The notes: generated by a model from the sequence alone, not told the origin. A stretch of DNA of 64,000 bases from Nitrosomonas sp. (GCF_019752415.1 NZ_JAIEME010000025.1:1-64000); one strand, 5' to 3'; numbered from the stretch's first letter, positions 41,366-50,825 are shown. Numbers and translations: made by a program.

Positions 41366-42382
41366 TCATTCACGATAATGCACTGTAATATTCAAGTTAC
41401 GAAATTCATTAAATAATGCAGGATCAGACGGTAACGGTAATGGCTTTGACAAAAAGATTGCACGTTCGACCGCATTATCAAAAACCGCGTGCCCGCTACT
41501 CTTACTTAACCGGACATCGAGAATATCACCGCCTGGAAGCAGTGTAACGTTGAATTCAGCAACCGGATTACCCGGCAAATCCGGTGGCATCACGATTCTG
41601 CTCTTTATCTTGGCAAGAATCAGCGCTTTATATTTCGATATCTCATTCGTTACCTGATTCCTTGCCGCAGCTTGTTGTGCAGCGCGTTGCGCTTCGGCTT
41701 CCCGCTGTGCTTTTGCTTCCCGCTCACGTTGCTGTTGTGCTGCCAGCTCTTTTTCTTTCTGTTTCTGCAGCTCCTTCTGCTTTTCCAGTTCTTTTTGCTT
41801 CTCTAATTCCTTTTGTTTGTCTAATTCTTTCTTATTTTCAAGCTCTTTCTGTTTTTCTAACTCTTTCTTTTTCTCAAGTTCTTTCTGCTTTTCCAGTTCT
41901 TTTAATCTTTCTTGCTCTTTAGTTTTTTCTTGTTCTTTTTTCTTTTGTTCTTCCAAATCCGGCTTAGTCTCTTTAAGCGGCTCAGGCTTCTGCTTCAACG
42001 CGATATCTGGTTTCTTTATAGGCGATTCCACAAGCGCTTTCTGTGGTGCAGGTTTGACCGGCTCTGACTTAACCGGCTCTGGTTTGGCTGGTTCAGGTTT
42101 GGGTGGCTCCGGTTTAAGTGGTTCCGACTCCGGTTTTGGCTTGACGGGTTCTGGAACTGGTTTAAGTTGCTTTGGAGGCGGTTGAGTTTTGACTGGTTCC
42201 TGGATAGGCTTAGGTAATTCAGTCCATATATCGACAACCATGCCTTCTGGTGGATGATCCTTCCAATCCAAACCAAAAATCATTATCGCAACGAAAATAA
42301 GATGTACCAGTAGCGCCAGTACACCTGCCAATAATATTCTAGGTTCGGAAGGGGATGAATTGCGTAAGACGCTCACACTCAT
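41366..42382 (-). CDS. tolA: Cell envelope integrity protein TolA
   Basis: The 338-residue inner-membrane protein has one N-terminal helix (ILLAGVLALLVHLIFVAIMI), then a Pro/Lys/Glu-rich segment (about residues 55-130), a long helix of Lys/Gln/Glu repeats (about 140-235, units of KQKELE) and a C-terminal globular domain (VMPPDLPGNPVAEFNVTLLP, ILDVRLSKSSGHAVFDNAVE) of the TonB/TolA kind. It spans the periplasm and links TolQR to Pal and TolB. The repeat helix is encoded by near-identical 18-base units, which may vary in number. It lies 11 bases after tolR. Confidence 0.94.
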   Translation of the reverse strand: MSVSVLRNSSPSEPRILLAGVLALLVHLIFVAIMIFGLDWKDHPPEGMVVDIWTELPKPIQEPVKTQPPPKQLKPVPEPVKPKPESEPLKPEPPKPEPAKPEPVKSEPVKPAPQKALVESPIKKPDIALKQKPEPLKETKPDLEEQKKKEQEKTKEQERLKELEKQKELEKKKELEKQKELENKKELDKQKELEKQKELEKQKELQKQKEKELAAQQQREREAKAQREAEAQRAAQQAAARNQVTNEISKYKALILAKIKSRIVMPPDLPGNPVAEFNVTLLPGGDILDVRLSKSSGHAVFDNAVERAIFLSKPLPLPSDPALFNEFRNLNITVHYRE

Positions 42383-42392
42383 TACATATCAT

Positions 42393-42806
42393 TCATTTTT
42401 GTTGAGCCAGCAAACCCACTTTCTGCACTTGATTCTGTTGCAGAATATCCATTACTTTAATCACTTCTTCGTAACGCACATTTTTATCCGCTGCAATCAC
42501 AACCGGTTGCTCAGCATTCTGCGCTTGCTTCTGTTTAATGGCTTCAATCAATTGATTTCTGTCTACTTTCTGTTCTGCCGCTGTTTTGGCACGATCACGC
42601 AAAGTCAGACTGCCATCTGCTTTAATGATCACTTCCAAAGGCGCTACTGGTGTCGCTAAGGATTTACCAATTTGTGGTAACTCGATCTGTCCATGGTTAA
42701 TCATCGGCGCTGTAATCATAAAAATAATTAACAGTACCAGCATCACATCAATGTACGGCACCACATTGATCTCATTCATTAATCGATGTTTGGCACGACG
42801 CGCCAT
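42393..42806 (-). CDS. tolR: Tol-Pal biopolymer transport protein TolR
   Basis: The 137-residue ExbD/TolR protein has one membrane helix with the essential Asp in INVVPYIDVMLVLLIIFMIT, followed by a periplasmic domain (VVIAADKNVRYEEVIKVMDI). TolQ and TolR use the proton gradient to energise TolA. It lies 20 bases after tolQ. Confidence 0.97.
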   Translation of the reverse strand: MARRAKHRLMNEINVVPYIDVMLVLLIIFMITAPMINHGQIELPQIGKSLATPVAPLEVIIKADGSLTLRDRAKTAAEQKVDRNQLIEAIKQKQAQNAEQPVVIAADKNVRYEEVIKVMDILQQNQVQKVGLLAQQK

Positions 42807-42825
42807 AAAATCCCCTCAGTTCTTT

Positions 42826-43506
42826 CTATTCGGCTGCTCGCCGTTGCAACACATTGGACAATTCTTCCATAAAGCTCTCAAACCGCGTTGCCAGTTGATC
42901 CGTTCTGCTGGCGTAACGGTTATAAGCAACTACCGCCGGAATTGCCGCAAACAAACCCATCGCCGTTGCTATTAAGGCTTCCGCAATTCCGGGTGCAACA
43001 TGTGCAATGGTTGCTTGCGTAACGCTGGATAAGCTGCGGAAAGAATTCATAATTCCCCAGACGGTGCCTAACAAACCAATATAGGGACTGACTGATCCAA
43101 CGGTGGCCAAGAATGACAAGTGAGATTCCAAATAATCCATTTCCCGTTGATAGGTAGCGCGCATGGCTCTGCGGGTACTTTCCATCACTGCGTCAAGGTC
43201 AGATCCGACCGGATGCTTGTTAAACTCACCAAAACCGGCAGCAAATATTCGCTCCAAACTGCCTGACTCATAACGTGAACTGATGATGCGTTGATGCAAT
43301 GCATTCAAATCGACACCACGCCAGAAAATATCTTCGAATTCATCTGTTTTCTTTATTTCATAGCGGATGACGAATAATTTACGAAAAATAAACCACCACG
43401 ATGACAGTGAAATCAATACTAAAATCAACATCACCAGTTGCACCAGCAAACTGGCGCTACTGATCAGATGAAGAAATGACATGTCTTGTGTTACTGTTGT
43501 ACTCAT
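42826..43506 (-). CDS. tolQ: Tol-Pal biopolymer transport protein TolQ
   Basis: The 226-residue ExbB/TolQ protein has three membrane helices; the conserved segment is LSFLATVGSVSPYIGLLGTV followed by WGIMNSFRSLSSV and APGIAEALIATAMGLFAAIP. It forms the proton channel with TolR. Its first codon overlaps the ybgC stop by four bases (ATGA), so translation is coupled. Confidence 0.97.
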   Translation of the reverse strand: MSTTVTQDMSFLHLISSASLLVQLVMLILVLISLSSWWFIFRKLFVIRYEIKKTDEFEDIFWRGVDLNALHQRIISSRYESGSLERIFAAGFGEFNKHPVGSDLDAVMESTRRAMRATYQREMDYLESHLSFLATVGSVSPYIGLLGTVWGIMNSFRSLSSVTQATIAHVAPGIAEALIATAMGLFAAIPAVVAYNRYASRTDQLATRFESFMEELSNVLQRRAAE

Positions 43507-43913
43507 GCGAACTTCCCAATTTTCTCACGTAATGGCACAGGGATACTCACTGGCTTGAGCTTTTCTGCGCCGACACACACCACATGAATCGTGGCACTCA
43601 CTAGCTTGACATGGTTGCATAAAATTTCCTGAGATAACGTGATTCGACTTCTGCCTATCTCTGCAACTGCTACCGTCACATTCAATAAATCATCCAGTAC
43701 CGCTGGCTTGAAATACTCGATTTCAAGCGAACGCACCATGAACAAGATCTTATGAATTTCAATCAATGAATTGACATTAAATTCCAACTCCCTGAGCCAT
43801 TCATAGCGTGCCCGCTCCATAAAATTCAGGTATGTTGAATGATATACCACGCCACCCGCATCAGTATCCTGATAATAGACACGAATAGGGAGTGAGAAGT
43901 TATTGTTTAACAT
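43503..43913 (-). CDS. ybgC: Acyl-CoA thioesterase YbgC (Tol-Pal cluster)
   Basis: The 136-residue hot-dog thioesterase has the motif RVYYQDTDAGGVVYHSTYLN with the catalytic Asp (in DTDAGGVVYH) and FMERARYEWLRELEF. It hydrolyses acyl-CoA thioesters and is linked to phospholipid metabolism near the division site. It is the first gene of the tol-pal operon. Confidence 0.94.
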   Translation of the reverse strand: MLNNNFSLPIRVYYQDTDAGGVVYHSTYLNFMERARYEWLRELEFNVNSLIEIHKILFMVRSLEIEYFKPAVLDDLLNVTVAVAEIGRSRITLSQEILCNHVKLVSATIHVVCVGAEKLKPVSIPVPLREKIGKFA

Positions 43914-44214
43914 TCCGAGCTGGGTACCTAAATTGTACTGATACTTTGCGTATCTTATTCAGATGGCTAACAGAATCTGAATCCTGTGCATTATTAACCT
44001 GCTCCAGCGTCATGTTATAACCACAAGTCAGCAGGTCAGTCTGATGTAAAACCTGGATATTTATTCTAATAACAAACTCAGCCAATTCTCTTACGCCTTG
44101 CGTAAGCGATACAAATTATAAATTATAAACGTTGCCTGATTGAACTTTATTGCAAAAAATTCTGTGTCGCACTTACTTAAAATTGAAGATGCACCAATTT
44201 CCGTTCAAATTTCT
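43914..44214. other. 301-bp region between cysM and ybgC
   Basis: I see no convincing gene here. A 61-residue frame on the minus strand (43900-44085) overlaps the ybgC start and has no family resemblance or ribosome site. The tol-pal promoter should be in this stretch. A short inverted motif, TTACGCCTTGCGTAA, is at about 44091-44105 and might be a regulator site. Confidence 0.35.
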
Positions 44215-45102
44215 CTAAGCAGGAAAAACCCCGGTAGACAAATAACGATCGCCGCGGTCACAAACAATCAGCACAATCACCGCATTCTCAACTTGAGCGG
44301 ATATCCTTAACGCAGCCGCCAAGGCCCCTCCTGATGAGATGCCTGCGAAAATTCCTTCTTCTCTGGCCAGCCGTCGCGTCAGGTCTTCAGCTTCGTTTTG
44401 AGAAACGAACAACAGTTCATCAACCCGTTTCGGGTCATATATTTTAGGCAAATAAGCTGGGGACCATTTGCGAATGCCTGGAATTTGCGCTCCCTCTTCC
44501 GGCTGCACACCAATAATTTTAATCGTTGATTGTTGTTCTTTAAAGAATCTCGCACAACCCATGATCGTACCAGTAGTTCCCATACTACTGACAAAATGTG
44601 TAATCTTTCCTTGGGTATCCCGCCAGATTTCTGGTGCCGTACCTTCGTAATGCGCCAAAGGATTATCCGGATTAGCAAATTGATTAAGAATTATTCCTTG
44701 TCCTTCATTCTGCATCTTCTCCGCTAAATCCCGCGCATGCTCCATACTTCCTGCTTTTGGAGTGAGTATAATTTTTGCGCCGTATGCGCTCATGGATTGC
44801 CGCCGTTCTATACTCAAATTCTCTGGCATGATCAATACCATGCGATAACCCATAATTGCGGCAGCCATTGCCAGCGCGATACCGGTATTACCACTGGTCG
44901 CTTCAATCAGCGTATCGCCCGGTTTAATTTCTCCACGTTGCTGTGCATGAGAAATCATCGACAACGCCGGCCGGTCTTTTACCGAGCCGGCCGGATTATT
45001 ACCCTCGAGCTTGGCGAGTATGACATTACTGGTTGCTCCAGGCAGGTGCTTAAGTTTTACTAAGGGCGTATTACCAACAAAATTCTCAATCGTTTTATAC
45101 AT
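44215..45102 (-). CDS. cysM: Cysteine synthase B
   Basis: The 295-residue PLP enzyme makes cysteine from O-acetylserine. PLP-binding Lys is in NNPAGSVKDRPALSMISH, the phosphate/substrate motif is TLIEATSGNTGIALAMAAA, and the cofactor-phosphate loop is GIFAGISSGGALAAALR. The C-terminus LSTGVFPA and the sequence around MEHARDLAEKMQNEGQG are typical of CysM, which can also use thiosulfate, rather than CysK. The start at ATG 45102 (MYKTIENFVGNTPL) fits the family; a longer frame to 45144 is discarded. Confidence 0.94.
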   Translation of the reverse strand: MYKTIENFVGNTPLVKLKHLPGATSNVILAKLEGNNPAGSVKDRPALSMISHAQQRGEIKPGDTLIEATSGNTGIALAMAAAIMGYRMVLIMPENLSIERRQSMSAYGAKIILTPKAGSMEHARDLAEKMQNEGQGIILNQFANPDNPLAHYEGTAPEIWRDTQGKITHFVSSMGTTGTIMGCARFFKEQQSTIKIIGVQPEEGAQIPGIRKWSPAYLPKIYDPKRVDELLFVSQNEAEDLTRRLAREEGIFAGISSGGALAAALRISAQVENAVIVLIVCDRGDRYLSTGVFPA

Positions 45103-45178
45103 GAGCGCTAATCTTATATTAGATCGTTTGAGATTATCACACATGCGGCCTGCAATGAAACACTGCGCTCATCCAAAT

Positions 45179-45215
45179 AAAAACCCCCTCTGAATTTTCT
45201 TCAGAAGGGGTTTTT
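45179..45215. terminator. Rho-independent terminator, bidirectional
   Basis: AAAAACCCCCTCTGAA and TTCAGAAGGGGTTTTT form a long stem with one C-A mismatch over a five-base loop. It has T-runs in both directions and lies 18 bases past the stop of the ComEA-like gene on the minus strand, separating it from cysM. Confidence 0.9.
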
Positions 45216-45233
45216 TAATCTAAAACAAAAACA

Positions 45234-45521
45234 TTACTCCGGTTTAGATGGAGCCTCTGCGCTTTTCTCGCCTTCTACGGTAACCACATCACGCAGCTGT
45301 TTGACAGTTCCAGAGCCAATGCCACTGACCTTCTCCAAATCATCTATCGAAGCAAAGAGACCGACTTTCTCACGATACTCAATGATCGCTTTTGCTTTGG
45401 TAGGGCCAATCCCTTGCAGAGCTTCCAGCTCAGCTTGCGAAGCTGTATTGATATTAACAGCTGCAAATGCAGTGCCGGTAAACAGGAACATCAGAGCCAT
45501 TATAAGAAAAAATTTCTTCAT
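45234..45521 (-). CDS. ComEA-like helix-hairpin-helix DNA-binding protein
   Basis: The 95-residue protein has a signal peptide (MKKFFLIMALMFLFTGTAFA) and a pair of helix-hairpin-helix motifs: INTASQAELEALQGIGPTKA and FASIDDLEKVSGIGSGTVKQ. This is the periplasmic ComEA-type DNA receptor that pulls in DNA during natural transformation. The tail KSAEAPSKPE is short and charged. The start at ATG 45521 has AAGGAG seven bases upstream. No other competence gene is nearby. Confidence 0.88.
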   Translation of the reverse strand: MKKFFLIMALMFLFTGTAFAAVNINTASQAELEALQGIGPTKAKAIIEYREKVGLFASIDDLEKVSGIGSGTVKQLRDVVTVEGEKSAEAPSKPE

Positions 45522-45741
45522 AGAATCTCCTTTATCAAGTACAAACACTGATGCATGAAACAAAAAACGCTTCAGTTTTTGTGGGTTAGAAAATACCCGC
45601 ATACATAACTCGAAACCGCTATGCACACCGGCAAAAGTGATAACGGATTCAGCAGGAATTAATTTAGCCGCACATGAATCATCTATATTTCAGATACTTG
45701 ACTATACAGTCTGTGAAAAAATTGAATAGAGCCGGGGTTAA

Positions 45742-47394
45742 TCAAGCGTTACGAAAGCGTGAGTGTTTAACGATCAGAATCGTAATCAGCGGCAATACAA
45801 ATCCAATAATTGTGACGGTAATCAACAGATGCCCTAACTCGCTATAGTCTGCCGGAATAGTCACTTGACCTGAGGCAATATCTTTCACCTCACGTTTCAC
45901 TTCATAAAACTGATTGAGATACTTGGTTCCCAGTTGCGAGGCGGACAAAGCCAAGTTCGTAAAGGATGCCATCACCGCAAAAAAAGTAGCTTTAAGTTTT
46001 TCCGGTGCAGAATTTGCAATCCAGGCCAACATCGGGATCATAGCAATCTGACCCAGCGGTGATTCCAGTGCGGTATCAATCAGCACAATGAAACGCGCAT
46101 CGACCACTCCCCCCGTTACTGACGCAGTCCACTCATGCAGACCAAAATACATGCCAATAATCGGCGCCGAAAGGAAAGTACCGACGACGGTAAGAAAGCC
46201 GATGATGTAAGCAATCGAGCGCTCGGCCATAAAGCGGCGGAAAATAAACATGCCGAATAGTGTCAATACGGCGCCAACCAAAGACAATACGGCGAGAAAC
46301 TGCTGATCAAAGCCCAATGTATCAATCATCCACCAAGTGGAACCGGCACCCGGTCCGGGAATCGCACGGAAAACGAATATCATCACGGCTGTACCGACCA
46401 GCACATTACGCGCATCCGGTTCAAGCTCTCCAGTCAATCGCCACATCAGAAATATCACGATTGCCATGGAAATAATAAATACGATTTCTTCTCCACCGGA
46501 TATACGGCTCAGACCGACGCCCAATGACAAGATAGTAAAAACTAATCCCCCGCCCAGAATCCACCAGTTAATGGATGGTGGTTCTGAATGAAGACCCATT
46601 AATACACCCGCCTCCTGCCGGCTATGACCTTGCGCAAGAAAACGTTTCATGTCACGCCGCTGCAACCAAGATGCGAAAACCACACCAAAAATTGAAACCA
46701 GCGGAATAATTAATGCCAATTGATAAACAAATAAATAGACAGCTTCTTTCTCAGCTTCTGGCAGCGTTCCAGCATCACGTAACAAAAAAACATTGGCGAT
46801 GGATACCAGCACACCCCCGCCTATGATGGCGACACGCCCTAAGGTTTGCATGGTGACATGCATTAATTTACGTTTATCCGGATCCAGCTTCTGACCATTC
46901 TCATCGACACGCGGCACTGCTTCAACGGTCATAGCATCTGCCACCACATCCTGTAAAACATAACCAATCGGTGCCAGTAAAGCCGATATCACAAACCAAG
47001 TTTCAACCGAAGCCATGTTTGCCATCGCTTCGGTATGTCCAAGTAATCCGATCATGATCAGCAAGCTCAGCATGATCAAGCTGGCTCCTAAATACACCAG
47101 CAAACCTTTCCAACGCCACACCAGATCGACCAAATGACCTAAAGGCATCTTTAACGCCCACGGCAACATCATCCAGAATCCAAGCATGGCTAGAAATTCG
47201 GCGGAGAGTCCAAGCTTTTCCTTCACGTAGAAAGTGCCAACAATACCAGTCAGACCGGAAATGCCTGCAGCAACATATACCATCAGCGGCGGCAAATAAG
47301 ACAGCCGCATTTCACGCCCTAATGCAAGAATATTAGCGCTAAACCATTGGGAAATGACGGATAAAAATCCGTTAGCTGGTAATAGATTCTTCAT
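45742..47394 (-). CDS. MFS transporter, BT1 / folate-biopterin type
   Basis: The 550-residue membrane protein has about 12 hydrophobic segments. Motifs such as MLPWALKMPLGHLVDLVWRW and PIGYVLQDVVADAMTVEAVP match the BT1 (folate-biopterin transporter) and PucC branch of the major facilitator superfamily. A charged cytoplasmic loop (about residues 245-270) is typical. The substrate is not known; distant relatives move pterins. It stands between the ComEA-like and DegS-like genes on the same strand. Confidence 0.75.
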   Translation of the reverse strand: MKNLLPANGFLSVISQWFSANILALGREMRLSYLPPLMVYVAAGISGLTGIVGTFYVKEKLGLSAEFLAMLGFWMMLPWALKMPLGHLVDLVWRWKGLLVYLGASLIMLSLLIMIGLLGHTEAMANMASVETWFVISALLAPIGYVLQDVVADAMTVEAVPRVDENGQKLDPDKRKLMHVTMQTLGRVAIIGGGVLVSIANVFLLRDAGTLPEAEKEAVYLFVYQLALIIPLVSIFGVVFASWLQRRDMKRFLAQGHSRQEAGVLMGLHSEPPSINWWILGGGLVFTILSLGVGLSRISGGEEIVFIISMAIVIFLMWRLTGELEPDARNVLVGTAVMIFVFRAIPGPGAGSTWWMIDTLGFDQQFLAVLSLVGAVLTLFGMFIFRRFMAERSIAYIIGFLTVVGTFLSAPIIGMYFGLHEWTASVTGGVVDARFIVLIDTALESPLGQIAMIPMLAWIANSAPEKLKATFFAVMASFTNLALSASQLGTKYLNQFYEVKREVKDIASGQVTIPADYSELGHLLITVTIIGFVLPLITILIVKHSRFRNA

Positions 47395-47434
47395 AAATTT
47401 TAGTTTGCTTCAGATTTGATTTTCTTGAATACGA

Positions 47435-48577
47435 TTACTGTTGTTTAGGCCGTATACCTACTTTGACTTGGATTGTTTTTTCCTGCTTATTGCGGATCAC
47501 AGTGACCGCAACCGTGTCGTTGGGTGATAACGCCGCAACCCGATTAAGCATGTCTGATGAATTCTTCATCGGCTTACCTTCGACAGCTATGATGATATCG
47601 CCAGGTTTGATGCCCGCCTTGTCTGCCGGACCATCTCTGAGCACACTCGCCACCAAGGCTCCGATTGGATTATCTAGGCCAAAAGATTCTGCCAGGTCTT
47701 GTGTCATATCCTGCATACTGACACCCAACCAGCCTCGAGTCACGCTGCCAGACTGGATAATTTGTTCCATGACCTGTTTAGCCACATGAATAGGAATGGC
47801 GAAACCAATGCCCAGTGAACCACCGCTGCTGGAATAAATCGCCGTATTAATACCGATCAAGTTTCCAGACGTATCGGTCAGCGCCCCTCCCGAATTACCC
47901 GGATTGATCGCCGCGTCGATTTGAATAAAATCTTCAAAAGTATTAATCCCAACTCGGCTCCGGCTCATTGCACTGACTATACCCATGGTAACACTTTGCC
48001 CGACGCCAAAGGGATTTCCTACTGCCAGCACCACATCACCGACCTTAACCTGTTGTGACTGGCCAAAAGTAATGGCAGGTAATTCTTTCAGTTTTATCTT
48101 CAGCACTGCCAGATCTGTTTCAGGATCTGAGCCGATAATGCTCGCTTTGGCTTTTCTACCGTCGACCAAGGCAATTTCAACTTCATCCGCAGCTTCCACC
48201 ACATGATGATTGGTCAATATATAGCCATTAGGACTGACAATCACGCCGGAACCCAGACTTGATGTACGGCGCGCTTTGGTTTCAGATTGTTCACCAAAGA
48301 ATCTGCGAAACATGGGGTCATTCAGCAACGGATGAGAAGGTTCTTCTTTTATTTCTTTACGGGTGAAAATGTTGACAACGGATGGCATAGCTATTTCGGC
48401 CGCCTTGGAATAACTGTCTGATCTTTCCGCATCAACGACAGGTGCGGCCTCTTTGACCGTCACGATTTCTCCCCGGGGTTTCCAGGGAAGCAATTCAGGC
48501 CGGAGCGTGGAGATCACAAAAAAAATAGCCAGCAATACCGCAGCCGTTTGTGCAAAAATCAACCAGAGTCTGTACAT
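47435..48577 (-). CDS. DegS/DegQ-like serine protease with one PDZ domain
   Basis: The 380-residue protein is an HtrA-family protease. A membrane anchor is at the N-terminus (LIFAQTAAVLLAIFFVIST). The catalytic residues are visible: His in GYILTNHHVVEAADEVEIAL, Asp in GSDPETDLAVLKIKL, and Ser in AAINPGNSGGALTDTSGNL. A single PDZ domain follows (VASVLRDGPADKAGIKPGDI). One PDZ plus an anchor is the DegS layout, which starts the sigma-E envelope stress response; without RseA nearby this is an inference. The start is the ATG at 48577. It is divergent from the Nif3 gene. Confidence 0.9.
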   Translation of the reverse strand: MYRLWLIFAQTAAVLLAIFFVISTLRPELLPWKPRGEIVTVKEAAPVVDAERSDSYSKAAEIAMPSVVNIFTRKEIKEEPSHPLLNDPMFRRFFGEQSETKARRTSSLGSGVIVSPNGYILTNHHVVEAADEVEIALVDGRKAKASIIGSDPETDLAVLKIKLKELPAITFGQSQQVKVGDVVLAVGNPFGVGQSVTMGIVSAMSRSRVGINTFEDFIQIDAAINPGNSGGALTDTSGNLIGINTAIYSSSGGSLGIGFAIPIHVAKQVMEQIIQSGSVTRGWLGVSMQDMTQDLAESFGLDNPIGALVASVLRDGPADKAGIKPGDIIIAVEGKPMKNSSDMLNRVAALSPNDTVAVTVIRNKQEKTIQVKVGIRPKQQ

Positions 48578-48650
48578 CAAAGCGTGTCACTCCAAAATTA
48601 AAATTATTGCGGTACTATTGATAGTAGTATATGCGCGAAGGAGAAAATCA

Positions 48651-49397
48651 ATGCATAGAGATGAATTGGAAAATCATCTGAATCAATTACTGGATATACC
48701 CCGCTTCCATGATTATTGCCCAAATGGCTTGCAAGTGGAAGGGCGCAGCAACATTCTTACCATGATTAGCGGCGTTACGGCTTCACTCGATCTTCTGCAA
48801 GCAGCCGCAGCAGCCAAGGCAGATGCCGTTCTCGTTCACCATGGCTATTTCTGGCGCGGAGAGGATACACGCATCACCGGCATGAAAGCCCGTCGCATTG
48901 CGTTGCTTATGCACCAACAAATGAATTTATTTGCCTATCATCTGCCGTTAGACGCGCATCCGCAGTTCGGCAACAATGCGCTATTAGGAAAGAAACTGGG
49001 ATTTATCGAAACGGGTCATTTTGGCGATCAGGATATTGCTGTACAGGGAGAATTGGCCCAAGCTACAACCCTGAGTGCTTTGGGGGAGAAAATATCACGG
49101 ACTTTGTTACGCAAACCGAAGATGATCGGTGATCCGGATAAAACTATCCGGCGCATCGCATGGTGCACCGGTGCCGCGCAAGGCTATTTTGAAGCAGCGA
49201 TTCAGCAAGGTGTTGATGCCTACATCACCGGTGAAATCTCAGAGCAAAATGTTCATGCCGCACGGGAATCCGGTGTCGCATTTATCGTTGCGGGACACCA
49301 TGCAACTGAGCGTTATGGTGTCCAAGCATTGGGCGACCATCTTGCACAAAAATTCGGCATCCAGCATCAGTTTATTGATATTGAGAATCCAGTCTGA
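48651..49397 (+). CDS. Nif3-like dinuclear metal centre protein (YbgI)
   Basis: The 248-residue protein belongs to the Nif3/YbgI family, with two metal ions bound by His and Asp residues: VLVHHGYFWRGEDTRITG near the N-terminus, NLFAYHLPLDAHPQFGNNAL, and VAGHHATERYGVQALGDHLA near the end. The family is annotated as GTP cyclohydrolase I type 2 from similarity, but the cellular function is unclear. The start is ATG 48651, eight bases after GAAGGAG; a longer frame to 48453 lies over the start of the divergent protease gene and is discarded. Confidence 0.92.
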   Translation: MHRDELENHLNQLLDIPRFHDYCPNGLQVEGRSNILTMISGVTASLDLLQAAAAAKADAVLVHHGYFWRGEDTRITGMKARRIALLMHQQMNLFAYHLPLDAHPQFGNNALLGKKLGFIETGHFGDQDIAVQGELAQATTLSALGEKISRTLLRKPKMIGDPDKTIRRIAWCTGAAQGYFEAAIQQGVDAYITGEISEQNVHAARESGVAFIVAGHHATERYGVQALGDHLAQKFGIQHQFIDIENPV

Positions 49398-49460
49398 CAG
49401 GTCATAATCTGGCAATATTTCAATCAGAATATATAATAACGCGTTGAATGGCCGTTGCTA

Positions 49461-49571
49461 TCAATCTTTGTTTTCATCATCTTTCTTTTTTTTACCTGAA
49501 AACATGGTCCACCAGATAATAAAAGCTAATAATACCAATACCACAGCTGCTTCGACTGCAAGTAACCACAT
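49461..49571 (-). CDS. Single-helix small membrane protein (36 aa)
   Basis: A frame on the minus strand from ATG at 49571 encodes one membrane helix (LLAVEAAVVLVLLAFIIWWT) and a charged tail KKKKDDENKD. The hydrophobic-then-charged pattern and the helix end WWTMFSG look like a real protein rather than chance. The ribosome site is weak. It lies between the Nif3 gene and mltA, both on the other strand. Its function is unknown. Confidence 0.45.
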   Translation of the reverse strand: MWLLAVEAAVVLVLLAFIIWWTMFSGKKKKDDENKD

Positions 49572-49625
49572 AATTTAAGTTTGCTATATCATTAAAAATC
49601 AAGCCGTCACTTTAACCAATATTTG

Positions 49626-50825
49626 ATGAAAAACCAATTAAGTTTTATTGTAGCCGCTTCGTTCCTGTTGCTCGCCGCCTGCACGACAGGAACAATCAGT
49701 CCCACCCTGCCACCGAGTCAGCCGACCGAAACTGTAACACCACTGCCGGAGAAACCGCTGACAAAATCCATCCATAAACGCGCTCAATGGTCTGCGTTAA
49801 CTGGTTGGGCGGATGATGATCTGTTCCCTGCATGGCAGGCTTTTTTGAAAAGTTGTACGGTTTTAAGCAAACAACCGGTCTGGAAAGAAAATTGCAAAGC
49901 GGCTATTTCACTGCAGAAACCCAATAACACAACACTGAGAAATTTTTTTGAAAGCTATTTCACGCCCTACCAGATTATCAATACCGATAACAGTGAAGAA
50001 GGATTAGTGACGGGCTACTACGAACCGCTGCTTAAAGGCAGCCGAAAACCCTCCAGCCGTTATCGCTACCCGATTTATGCTACACCCAATGAACTGCTAA
50101 CCATAGATTTAGGCGCAGCATATCCGGAACTTAAAGATCTACGCCTGCGTGGCCGCCTGGATGGGCGCAAAATAGTCCCTTATTACAGCCGGGCAGAAAT
50201 CATGACTAACCCGAAAATATTGAACGGTTATGAACTCTTGTGGGTAGAAGACGAAGTGGAATTGTTTTTTCTGCACATCCAAGGTTCCGGTAGAATCGTT
50301 TTCGATAATGGAGAAATGATGAAAATAGGCTTTGCCGATCAGAACGGCCACCCGTATAACTCCATTGGCAAGCTTCTGGTACAACGCGGCGAACTACCCC
50401 TGGAAAAAGCATCCATGCAAGGCATCAAGCAATGGGGGCAACAAAAACCGAGTAAGTTGCCTGCGTTGTTGCAACAAAACGCACGTTACGTATTTTTTCG
50501 TGAACTACCCGCCGATTTATCCGGCCCAATCGGCGCTCTGGGTGTGCCATTAACAGCTGGGAGGAGCATCGCCATCGATCCGCTCTCAATCCCGCAAGGC
50601 GCACCGGTATTTCTGGCAACCACCTGGCCAAACACCAATAAGCCTTTGAATAGACTCATGGTAGCCCAGGATGTCGGTAGCGCCATCAAAGGCGGAATTC
50701 GCGCGGATTTCTTCTGGGGATTTGGCCATGAAGCTGGCAATCAAGCGGGCAGAATGAAGCAATCTGGGAAAATGTGGGTGTTGATGCCTCGTAGTTATAC
50801 GGCACCTGCATTGACGCGGCAATAG
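49626..50825 (+). CDS. mltA: Membrane-bound lytic murein transglycosylase A
   Basis: The 399-residue lipoprotein has a lipobox (LLAAC) and a Pro/Thr-rich linker. The MltA domain begins about residue 115 with LVTGYYEPLLKGSRKP; the second 3D-like domain ends with RLMVAQDVGSAIKGGIRADF, where the catalytic Asp is the one in QDVGSAIKG, and FFWGFGHEAGNQAGRMKQSG. The enzyme cleaves peptidoglycan to 1,6-anhydromuropeptides. The start is ATG 49626. It ends at a bidirectional terminator shared with dsbC. Confidence 0.95.
   Translation: MKNQLSFIVAASFLLLAACTTGTISPTLPPSQPTETVTPLPEKPLTKSIHKRAQWSALTGWADDDLFPAWQAFLKSCTVLSKQPVWKENCKAAISLQKPNNTTLRNFFESYFTPYQIINTDNSEEGLVTGYYEPLLKGSRKPSSRYRYPIYATPNELLTIDLGAAYPELKDLRLRGRLDGRKIVPYYSRAEIMTNPKILNGYELLWVEDEVELFFLHIQGSGRIVFDNGEMMKIGFADQNGHPYNSIGKLLVQRGELPLEKASMQGIKQWGQQKPSKLPALLQQNARYVFFRELPADLSGPIGALGVPLTAGRSIAIDPLSIPQGAPVFLATTWPNTNKPLNRLMVAQDVGSAIKGGIRADFFWGFGHEAGNQAGRMKQSGKMWVLMPRSYTAPALTRQ

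Noticed and set aside
41584..42185. Two Ser/Phe-rich frames on the plus strand opposite tolA
   Set aside because: They are the reverse reading of the Lys/Glu repeat codons of tolA, not genes.
43900..44085. 61-residue frame on the minus strand before ybgC
   Set aside because: It overlaps the ybgC start, has no convincing ribosome site and no recognisable pattern; the stretch more likely holds the tol-pal promoter.
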